A stretch of 11,079 nucleotides of DNA from Baffinella frigidus (lineage: Eukaryota; Cryptophyceae; Cryptomonadales; Baffinellaceae): NCBI GenBank assembly GCA_026770585.1, contig MU646381.1:123068-134146 (forward strand), written 5' to 3'. The position numbers were made by a program, and so were the translations under genes. This document shows positions 6,168 through 11,079 of the stretch, piece after piece; the stretch's first letter is position 1, and every line of letters begins with the position of its first letter. Under the pieces are notes generated by a model. It saw only the letters and a program-made list of their open reading frames with translations. It made no database searches and was not told where the DNA came from.

Positions 6168-6925
6168 ACAGAAGTTAGTTTTGTTGTAACCCTTTTTGAA
6201 TCAACATTTTAATGGACGCAAAAGTGTTTTGGTGTTTTTTGAACGCGTCGGTTGCGACGCGACCCCCAAGGAAAGTGACGCGTCCCCCATGAGAGGCTTG
6301 CGCCCATATTCTCATAGACGGCTCCAGTCGCAAAGAGAAAACGACGCAACCCTCACGTGAAGATCCCTAAAAGGATTGTATCCAGCTAATAAATAGCCTC
6401 TACAAGTCCCTATCCCCCAGGGCCTTTTTAAAGTTTTAAAAAACTTCGCAGTCGCCCCCCTCCGGGCGCGGCTTGCGCCCCATCTTGAAATCCAGTTTGC
6501 GATTTCGGATCCCGCCCCCTTCGCCCCCTTCCGAAGGGCCCTTCGCCCCCTTCGCCCCCCGGTTCGCCCCTTCGCCCCCCACGTGCGGAACTCTTTTTCT
6601 TCACTTTTAAAAAGTCACTTTTAAAAAGTGACTTTTTCTGATGTCCTCTAGGGAGGCGTGATGATCATGACGGCAAAGGGGTTCGATAGCGCAGCGGTCC
6701 GGTGTCGTCACTGTCGTGGGCCCAACATGACTTCCTTAAAAGTCACACGTCCTTATCCTCTTGCAGGTTTCCTTAGAGCTTTTCAGGATTTCTAACCGAT
6801 TCCTTGAGGTTTCATGTAAAAAAAAACGCCACGTGACTGAGAGTGCTGACCCAGTGCTGACACGTTACTACACGTTTCGCACAGAAAAACGTGAAAGTCC
6901 CTCTATGTGATGATACGCCCCATCT
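6168..6925. other. Gene-free stretch with C-rich and direct repeats
   Basis: TTCGCCCCC-type units repeat at 6516-6580, around CCGAAGGGCCCTTCG. GACGCGWCCCCCA occurs at 6256-6268 and 6277-6289. GGCTTGCGCCC occurs near 6295 and 6471. TCCAGTCGCAAA plus a downstream CTCACGTG occurs near 5825 and again near 6323, suggesting a diverged segment duplication. No RNA gene is supported. Confidence 0.5.
6609..6637. other. 14-bp stem palindrome
   Basis: AAAAAGTCACTTTT (6609-6622) and AAAAGTGACTTTTT (6624-6637) are perfect inverts with one base between them. A further half copy (TTCACTTTTAAAAAGTCAC) precedes it. It could extrude as a cruciform or be a paired binding site. Confidence 0.8.
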
Positions 6926-7257
6926 TTGCAACAATCTTTGACGCCAACCCCGTTCAGTTTTGATTATTTACTACACACTTATGGTAAATTACTACACGAT
7001 ATCCCCGAACAGCCTCGAGTTGAAGAGAGTCGCATTTCTAGTCCCATTTTCCGCTGTTTTCAAAGTTGTTTTGGGCCTTGTTTCCATGTCGCTTCAGTGA
7101 ATTTTTCACCCTTTTTGGCGCAATTTAGAAATTGCGTGTCGGACCGGGCCGAGGTCATCATCACGTGAGGTTTGTGTTATTCAAAAAACAAACAGATTTA
7201 AACCCTGAGATTTTCAGCTGGGCAAAGCAAGACCTGGATCCGCAAGCGACACGAATA

Positions 7258-7727
7258 ATGACTGCCTCGCTCGTGCTCCCCGCCCACCGCCGCCTCGACA
7301 CGTCGCTCCCGGCGTCCCCCAAGAACCTCGCGGACGGGGTCTTGTCGACCGCGGGCGGCACTCCGGCCTGCGTTCTGCCGATGATCCGCAACGGGGGCGC
7401 ATCGCCCGCCACAACCCGTTCGAGAACAACTACGACTTGGCCGAGGAGATTGAACGCACCCAGAGCACGGGTGGCTGCGCGCACATACTTCGGACGCGGT
7501 CGGGGCGTGGTGACGCGCGCAAGATGTCAAGCCCCAATGCTATGGAGGAGGTCGACGACTTGCTCTCACTCTCACTTTGTGAATGCGCTTTCGCCATGGA
7601 GTTCGAGGAGGACAAATTCCTTCGCTTCATCGTCCCTTCCTCAGTCGAGAGGATTCACTCGCTCGAGACCGTGCCTACGCCCCTTCACGAGTGCGGGCCT
7701 CCGAGGGTCGCTGTGCGCCCTCAATAG
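7258..7727 (+). pseudogene. Unrecognised ~156-aa protein gene broken by a one-base frameshift
   Basis: From ATG 7258 the frame starts MTASLVLPAHRRLDTSLPAS, and 43 of its first 46 codons end in G or C. Just after the G5 run at 7393-7397 that bias moves to the -1 frame (RIARHNPFENNYDLAEEIER), where 22 of the next 24 codons end in G or C against 13 of 24 in the original frame. One extra G would join both parts into 157 codons ending at TAG 7725-7727. The C-terminal half is acidic with hydrophobic patches (EEVDDLLSLSL, MEFEEDKFLRFIVP). No domain, signal peptide or membrane helix is seen. TTTTCAG at 7211-7217 could be an acceptor for an upstream exon. CACGTG boxes lie upstream. Sequencing error, pseudogenisation or -1 frameshifting are all possible. 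Confidence 0.55.
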
Positions 7728-7779
7728 ATGCTTCAAGTAGGAGCCACAAATAGGATTCCCAGGAAAGATTCGAAGGAAC

Positions 7780-7805
7780 GGAGGCCCGCTGAAGAGGCGG
7801 CCTCC
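7780..7805. other. Hairpin downstream of the gene candidate
   Basis: GGAGGCC and GGCCTCC form a 7-bp perfect stem with a 12-base loop, about 50 bp after the stop codon. Role unknown. Confidence 0.4.
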
Positions 7806-7861
7806 CGGCTGTGCGAGCAATGAAGCTACACTTCCAACCATCCCAGACTGTTGCGGAGCCT

Positions 7862-7884
7862 CCCCCCCCCCCCTCTCTCTCTCT
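7862..7884. repeat. C12 tract followed by a CT microsatellite
   Basis: A run of twelve C (7862-7873) passes directly into alternating TC to 7884. Such tracts are length-unstable. Confidence 0.9.
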
Positions 7885-7947
7885 GAGCAGCTTGGGCGTT
7901 TCTTGTTTTGAGATTGTGCACTCGCGAACTCCCGATGTACAGAGGGA

Positions 7948-8065
7948 CAGGGGGTTTCTCGCGAGGAAGGACACGCACCGCCCTAGGGTCCTACGGTAGG
8001 GCTTTTGCTCGCAGGCTAGGGCCACCCTAGGGGCGGTGCGTGCTCTCCTCAGCGAGTGACCCCTC
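7948..8065. mobile_element. Diverged MITE-like palindrome ('family E')
   Basis: The left arm (7948-7989) and right arm (8024-8065) are inverts of about 80% identity: CAGGGGGTTTCTCGC against GCGAGTGACCCC outside, ACGCACCGCCC-TAGGGT against ACCCTAGGGGCGGTGCGT inside. The centre has GGTCCTACGGTAGGGC, close to the core of families A and D. No target duplication is evident and the boundaries are approximate. Confidence 0.55.
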
Positions 8066-8310
8066 TCGCTCGACACCAAGAACTCGCACACCCTGGGAAC
8101 CTCACACGGCCTTCACGGGGTCCTCGGGCTAGTGCCCCCCCGCACAGCCCATGCACCTCTCGTCGTGAAGCTTGACGCTGTCGTGCTGTCATGCCTGTTA
8201 CGATAAAGGGGCCTTCTCTCTCTTTCACGCAAGGGAATACATGGTGGCCATGTTGGTTTCGATCCCTGATAAACGCACGTTTCTCTCTCACGAAAGGCGA
8301 AGGGGTTCTA

Positions 8311-8427
8311 CAGGGGTACCTCGCTCATAAGAAACCAACCACCCCTAGTGCCCTACAGTAGTACTATGCTTAGGGCCCTACGGTGGTCCTAGTGGGGGGG
8401 CAGTTTCTTATGAGCGAGGTACCCCTG
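8311..8427 (-). mobile_element. Family-A MITE, copy 8 (intact, 117 bp)
   Basis: Exact CAGGGGTACCTCGCTCATAA ends sit on both sides, with TA at 8309-8310 and 8428-8429. The core runs from CCCTACAGTAG to ACGGTGGTCCTAG (reverse orientation). It shares its left flank with copy 9, so the two descend from one insertion plus a tandem duplication. Confidence 0.92.
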
Positions 8428-8429
8428 TA

Positions 8430-8518
8430 GTGGCTATGTCTCGAGGCAGTGAATTCACTGTGAAATCGGTGAATTCACACCAAAATGAGGCATGGTCAAA
8501 TTGCTCAGACGTAGCCAC
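8430..8518. mobile_element. Small TA-flanked element, 89 bp ('family F')
   Basis: The ends GTGGCTATGTCT and AGACGTAGCCAC are inverts with one mismatch, continuing CGAG and GAG. TA flanks both sides (8428-8429 and 8519-8520), the first being the right TA of MITE copy 8. The interior has CAGTGAATTCACTG (perfect palindrome) and a second GTGAATTCAC 20 bp on. The paralogous unit 2 lacks it and reads CCCCTGTAGAGCCTTGG, an empty site. Confidence 0.8.
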
Positions 8519-8658
8519 TAGTGCCTTGGCTCACAAGGGTTTGCACACGCGGCTATTTCTGCACTCTTGAGGCCTTCACGGAATGAATACATGGTGGCCA
8601 TGTTGGTTTCGATCCGTAATAAACGCACGTTTCTCTCACGAAAGGCAAAGGGGTTCTA

Positions 8659-8774
8659 CAGGGGTACCTCGCTCATAAGAAACTGGCTCCCCCTAGGACT
8701 CTACAGTATGCCTATGCCTAGGGCCCTACGGTGGTCTAGTGGGGGGGCAGTTTCTTATGAGCGAGGTACCCCTG
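8659..8774 (-). mobile_element. Family-A MITE, copy 9 (intact, 116 bp)
   Basis: The ends are exact, with TA at 8657-8658 and 8775-8776. The core is CTAGGACTCTACAGTATG to ACGGTGGTCTAG. It is the tandem-duplicated partner of copy 8 and has diverged in the core and C tract while the TIRs stayed identical. Confidence 0.92.
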
Positions 8775-8962
8775 TAGAGCCTTGGTTCACAAGTGGCGTC
8801 CTCATAACCTTGCGTCCTTAGATACCCGTAGAGCCTAGATACCCACAGGTTGCACACGCGGCTATTACTGCACTCTGAGGCCTTCACAGAAGGGACTACA
8901 CGGTGGCCATGTTGGTTTGGATCCGTAATAAACGCATCTTCTCTCTGAGATACAGCACCACT

Positions 8963-9028
8963 TTAGGTCCTTTAGGTTCTTCGAGCTCCCAACATAGGCG
9001 GACACCGGAACTTATCCTGCAGAAAGAT
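8963..9028 (+). repeat. Dispersed repeat C, fullest copy
   Basis: GGTCCTTTAGGTTCTTCGAG, then CTCCCAACATAGGCGGACAC and CGGAACTTATCCTGCAGAAAG. It matches 416-481 (minus) throughout and 5161-5208 in part. It lies between two copies of GTAATAAACGCATCTTCTCT, so it may sit inside a local duplication. Confidence 0.65.
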
Positions 9029-9119
9029 ACGTAATAAACGCATCTTCTCTCTGAGATGCAACACTACCCAGCGGGACTTGAAAGGGATTCGTGAATAACC
9101 GATGAGAGATAAGACTTTC

Positions 9120-9164
9120 GACCCTACGGTAGGCAATCGGTAGAGACATAGGGGGATTCCTACG
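9120..9164 (+). repeat. Dispersed ~45-bp repeat, copy 1 (partner at 10895)
   Basis: GACCCTACGGTAGGCAAT, then CGGTAGAGACATAGGGGGATTCCTAC matches 10895-10939 with few changes. The rest of 9051-9287 shows no supported gene; overlapping minus-strand frames there lack codon bias. Confidence 0.75.
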
Positions 9165-9287
9165 GATGAGGTAACGGAAATTCGGCATTTCCTGCGCGAA
9201 AATCCCTTCGTAGCCCGCTGTGTGGACCCCCCTATCAAGGCTTGAAGAAAAAGTGCGTTGAGCGGGGGGGGGTTCGGTATTGTGGGA

Positions 9288-9401
9288 CAGGGGTACCTGG
9301 CTCATAAGAAAGCGCCTCCCCCTTGGACCCTACAGTAGGACTATGCCTAGGGCCCTAGGGTGGTCCTAGGGGGGGGGCGCTTTCTTATGAGCGAGGTACC
9401 G
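9288..9401 (-). mobile_element. Family-A MITE, copy 10 (near full length, right end clipped)
   Basis: The left end CAGGGGTACCTGGCTCATAA has one change and no preceding TA (GA instead). The core is reverse orientation (GGACCCTACAGTAGG to GGTGGTCCTAGG) with a G9 tract. The right end reads GAGGTACCG-TA, lacking three bases of CCCCTG. It directly precedes the CCCTCAA array. Confidence 0.85.
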
Positions 9402-9442
9402 TAATGCTCGTTCCAAAAAAACCCTCACCAATAAACCCTACG

Positions 9443-9444
9443 CC

Positions 9445-9476
<32 letters not shown>

Positions 9477-9530
9477 ACCTTAACCCCTCAACCCTCAACC
9501 CTACACCCTCAACCCTCAACCCTCTCTCGT
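9443..9530 (-). repeat. CCCTCAA heptamer array (TTGAGGG on the minus strand)
   Basis: Five perfect CCCTCAA units (9443-9477) are followed by near-perfect ones (CCTTAAC, CCCTCAA, CCCTACA). This is a telomere-like variant in the opposite orientation to the arrays at 3728 and 10577. Confidence 0.85.
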
Positions 9531-9567
9531 GGTGCAGCACGGATTCTTTTGATCGTCCGTGTTGGTA

Positions 9568-9650
9568 CAGGGGTACCTCGCTATTAGAAAGCGCCCCTCC
9601 CCCCAGGACCTGCATAGGGCCCTGGGCACAGCCCTACTGTAATGAGCGCG
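9568..9650 (+). mobile_element. Family-A MITE, copy 11 (internally deleted at the 3' side)
   Basis: TA (9566-9567) precedes CAGGGGTACCTCGCTATTAG. The core runs CCCCAGGACCTGCATAGGG to CCTACTGTA, then jumps to ATGAGCG. The right arm is thus reduced to a few bases, consistent with a deletion. Confidence 0.75.
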
Positions 9651-9700
9651 TTTTATCTCTCTCTAACGGAATCTGGACACGGCTAGTTCCTAGACAGACA

Positions 9701-9719
9701 GAGACCTTTATTACTACCA
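9701..9719 (+). repeat. Direct repeat GAGACCTTTATTACTACCA, partner at 10307-10325
   Basis: This 19-bp string is identical at 10307-10325, 606 bp away, and both copies are followed by a GCCGC-type sequence. It suggests a segment duplication around neighbouring MITEs. Confidence 0.85.
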
Positions 9720-9731
9720 CTACTGCCGCCA

Positions 9732-9839
9732 TGCATCCCTCGAGTGGCGGACGGGCGAATATTCGCCCTAACTCGCCCTCGGCAGGTCCTAGGGCTCTAC
9801 CGTAGGGCGCATGAGCCTACTCGCCACTCAAGGGATGCA
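9732..9839. mobile_element. Family-D hairpin element, copy 1
   Basis: TIRs TGCATCCCTCGAGTGGCG (9732-9749) and CGCCACTCAAGGGATGCA (9822-9839) differ at one pair. Inside are hairpin A, GGGCGAAT/ATTCGCCC (9753-9768), and hairpin B, TAGGGCTC/GAGCCTA (9790-9797 with 9813-9819, one bulge). The right half matches copy 2 (GGCAGGTCC, then CTACSGTAGGGCG). The outer TGCA may be part of the TIR or a 4-bp target duplication. Confidence 0.7.
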
Positions 9840-9868
9840 CCCCCATCGAGATTGCGTCCGAGCAGGAC

Positions 9869-9914
9869 CTACAGAGACACCTCGCTCATAAGCAAGCGCT
9901 TCCTCCTACACGGA
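9869..9914. mobile_element. Degenerate family-A left half
   Basis: TACAGAGACACCTCGCTCAT then AAGCAAGCGCTTCCTCCTA is a diverged family-A left arm. It stops where family-D copy 2 begins. A near-identical left arm (CTCATAAGCAAGCGCTTCCT) appears again at 10028. Confidence 0.6.
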
Positions 9915-10019
9915 TATCCCTCCAGTGCCGAGGGGGTCAAAATTGACCCCCAAGAGGTCCTAGGCAGGTCCCAGGGCCCTACGGTAGGGCGTACGGCCCT
10001 GCTCGCCACTTGAGGGATA
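9915..10019. mobile_element. Family-D hairpin element, copy 2
   Basis: TIRs TATCCCTCCAGTGCCGAG (9915-9932) and CTCGCCACTTGAGGGATA (10002-10019) match at 16 of 18 positions. If the outer TA is a target duplication, the element proper is 9917-10017. Hairpin A is GGGGGTCAA/TTGACCCCC (9932-9951) and hairpin B is CAGGGCC/GGCCCTG (9972-9978 with 9995-10001). Both lie at the same places as in copy 1 but with different sequence. Confidence 0.7.
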
Positions 10020-10286
10020 GAGGTACTTGCTCATAAGCAAGCGCTTCCTCCTAGGGACCCACAACAGGCCTGCGCCTACAGGGGTACCTCGCTCATAAGA
10101 AACCGCCTCCTCCTATCACTCTTCATTAGGGCTATCCCTATGTCCTTACGGTGGTCCTAGGGGGGGGGGTGGTTTCTCATGAGCGAGGTACCCCTGTAGG
10201 GCCTTGTGCTGGACCTAGGGGGGGGGCTCTCTCTCCTAGGGGGATCTACATGGGGGGCTGGCTGGCTTATGAGCGAGGTACCCCTG
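10020..10286 (-). mobile_element. Family-A host copy split by a nested family-A insertion
   Basis: The left half (10020-10078) runs GAGGTACTTGCTCATAAG to CAGGCCTGCGCCTA. It resumes after the insertion as TAGGGCCTTGTGCTGGACCTAG, and ends TTATGAGCGAGGTACCCCTG (10267-10286) with TA following. The junction restores CCTAGGGCC, a core string of other copies. The right half is ~30 bp longer than usual, with a duplicated CCTAGGGGG segment. Confidence 0.7.
10079..10196 (-). mobile_element. Family-A MITE, copy 14 (intact, 118 bp), nested
   Basis: The left end is exact (CAGGGGTACCTCGCTCATAA) and the right end TTCTCATGAGCGAGG has one change. TA lies at 10077-10078 and 10197-10198. The core is reverse orientation and unusually diverged (ACTCTTCATTAGGGCTATCC). 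It lies in another family-A copy. Confidence 0.9.
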
Positions 10287-10376
10287 TACTGAGACTGTGC
10301 TAGAGAGAGACCTTTATTACTACCAACACGGCCGCTGCGTCTGAGCACAACATGCTCATGTACACCCTAAAACCTA

Positions 10377-10498
10377 CAGGGGCACCTCGCTCATAAGAAA
10401 CCGCCCCCCCCCCCCCCTAGGACCACCCCGTGGCCCTAGACCTGGTCCTACTGTAGGGTCCTAGGAGGCGGCGGTTTCTTGTGAGCGAGGTACCCCTG
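10377..10498 (+). mobile_element. Family-A MITE, copy 16 (intact, 122 bp)
   Basis: The left end is CAGGGGCACCTCGCTCATAA (one change) and the poly-C tract is the longest in the family here, about 15 C. The core is CTAGGACCACCCCGTGG to GTAGGGTCCTAGG, and the right end TTCTTGTGAGCGAGGTACCCCTG. TA precedes it (10375-10376) but TG follows, a decayed target site. Confidence 0.9.
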
Positions 10499-10576
10499 TG
10501 AACCCGAAACCAGAAACCAGACTAGGTTTCCGCGCCCTGCCTCCCTAGGAGCAAGTCCTTGTAGATGCTTGCCTGG

Positions 10577-10653
10577 TTTGGGGTTTGGGGTTTGGGGTTT
10601 GGGGTTTGGGGTTTGGGGTTTGGGGTTTGGGGTTTGGGGTTTGGGGTTTGGGG
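10577..10653 (+). repeat. Eleven perfect tandem TTTGGGG units
   Basis: The heptamer repeats without error for 77 bp. It is a one-base variant of TTTAGGG. Four or more G4 runs per strand segment make G-quadruplex formation plausible. Confidence 0.95.
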
Positions 10654-10654
10654 G

Positions 10655-10828
10655 TTAGGGTTTGGGGTGTACGGTTTAGGGTTTCACGTTTAACGTTTGG
10701 GGTTTAGGGTGTAGGTTCAAGGTTTAGGGTTTAGGGTTTAAGGTTTAGGGTTTAGGGTTCAGGATTTAGGGTTTAGGGTTTAGGGTTTAGGGTTGAGAGT
10801 TTAGGGTTTAGGGTGTAGGGTGCAGAAT
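10655..10828 (+). repeat. Degenerate TTTAGGG telomere-like array
   Basis: Perfect TTTAGGG units mix with one-base variants (TTTGGGG, TTCAGGA, TTGAGAG, TGTAGGG). The orientation is the same as in 10577-10653. It may be an interstitial or subtelomeric tract. Confidence 0.9.
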
Positions 10829-10944
10829 GTTGCCTCGGCGCAGTTTGAGGACTTGCGGTGGTTGGCTCAAAAACTCATCAAGTCTAATCTATAGGACCCT
10901 GCGGTAGGCAATACCGTAGGGACATAGAAGGGTTCCTACACGGG
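10829..10944. other. Spacer with the second ~45-bp dispersed repeat
   Basis: GACCCTGCGGTAGGCAAT, then ACCGTAGGGACATAGAAGGGTTCCTAC at 10895-10939 pairs with 9120-9164. Here CTGCGGTA and TACCGTAG can form a stem around GGCAA. No gene is seen. Confidence 0.7.
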
Positions 10945-11079
10945 TTGATGGATTATGGTTTATGGTATATGGTTTATGGTTGATGGTTTATGGTCTATGG
11001 TTTATGGTTTATGGTTTATGGTTTATGGTCTATGGTTTATGGTGTGGGGTGTGGGGTGTGGGGTGTGGGGTGTGGAGTG
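10945..11079 (+). repeat. TTTATGG array passing in register into TGTGGGG
   Basis: Fourteen heptamers (TTTATGG with TCTATGG, TTGATGG and TATATGG variants) run from 10945 to 11042. Four TGTGGGG and one TGTGGAG follow to 11077 without losing the 7-bp register. The array continues past the window edge. Confidence 0.95.

Larger units (their letters stand above)
5855..7167. promoter_or_regulatory. Cluster of five CACGTG boxes
   Basis: CACGTG occurs at 5855-5860, 6354-6359, 6580-6585, 6830-6835 and 7162-7167, and I did not find it elsewhere in the window. ACGCGT is also present twice (6243-6248 and 6278-6283). CACGTG is the classic G-box/E-box bound by bHLH and bZIP proteins in many eukaryotes. The cluster lies upstream of the gene candidate at 7258 and may be its control region. 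This is inference from motif and position only. Confidence 0.4.
8214..9050. repeat. Three-unit tandem array, ~310-350 bp period, carrying MITEs
   Basis: The anchor ATGGTGGCCATGTTGGTTTC (or a near copy) lies at 8241, 8591 and about 8899, followed by GATCC-GTAATAAACGCA and TTCTCTCT. Units 1 and 2 both continue through AAGG-GAAGGGGTTC into a family-A MITE at the same site. Unit 1 then has an extra 91 bp and unit 2 an extra ~50 bp. Unit 3 lacks the MITE. GCACACGCGGCTATT then CTGCACTC precedes units 2 and 3. GTAATAAACGCATCTTCTCT recurs at 9031, about 105 bp after its copy in unit 3. Confidence 0.8.

Noticed and set aside
6675-6730. tRNA-like start (TAGCGCAGCGG resembling an A box)
   Set aside because: The only GGTTCGA lies just upstream rather than downstream, and no acceptor, anticodon or T arm can be paired.
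7132-7740. 202-codon plus-strand frame as an intact gene
   Set aside because: Codon bias is absent upstream of ATG 7258 and is lost after the G run, where it moves to another frame. The long frame is partly an accident.
8241-8275. GGTTTCGATCC as a SINE B box
   Set aside because: It has an extra T against the B-box consensus, and no A box or tail is visible at a suitable distance.
598-10498. Recurring peptide YRGTSLIRN in many short open frames
   Set aside because: It is simply the translation of the family-A left end (TACAGGGGTACCTCGCTCAT and the bases after it), not protein homology.

Overview
The window looks like repeat-rich, gene-poor nuclear DNA of a eukaryotic protist or alga. The main clues are long runs of TTTAGGG-type heptamers (the telomere repeat of plants, many algae and several alveolates), many non-autonomous DNA transposons (MITEs), and short open segments with strong G/C bias at third codon positions but no intact gene. 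I cannot name the species. Nothing looks prokaryotic or viral, and I found no rRNA, convincing tRNA, CRISPR array or transposase gene.

The dominant feature is one MITE family (here 'family A', about 117 bp). Its ends begin CAGGGGTACCTCGCTCATAA, it is flanked by TA on both sides, and each copy is almost entirely an imperfect palindrome with facing poly-C and poly-G tracts. There are nine near-complete copies, in both orientations, plus an expanded copy, a split host copy and several fragments. At least four other TIR-bearing element types are present: an outer and inner nested pair in 3909-4280, a small 89-bp element at 8430-8518, a two-copy hairpin element ('family D', 9732-9839 and 9915-10019), and a diverged relative at 7948-8065. 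Several insertions can be read against an 'empty site' inside this same window, which directly supports TA target duplication (Tc1/mariner/pogo-like behaviour).

Layout: 1-300 is a degenerate ~46-bp minisatellite split by a family-A copy. 416-935 holds a dispersed repeat and two family-A copies. 1176-1388 (minus) is a likely 3'-terminal coding exon with a 32-bp tandem duplication. 1860-2330 holds tandem and direct repeats. 2481-2812 is a family-A copy followed by an exon-like segment. 3285-4346 has short repeats and an interstitial telomere-like tract hosting the nested elements. 4383-5545 is bounded by diverged inverted repeats. 5560-7257 is MITE-free and rich in CACGTG boxes, and may be the upstream region of the best gene candidate (7258-7727), an unrecognised ~156-aa protein broken by a one-base frameshift at a G run. 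7860-9050 is a diverged MITE and a ~310-350 bp tandem array carrying family-A copies. 9288-10500 is a dense MITE cluster with nested insertions. 10577-11079 is a set of heptamer arrays running off the window.

The window reads mainly as layered transposition into repeat-rich, possibly subtelomeric DNA. No pathway or operon can be inferred.
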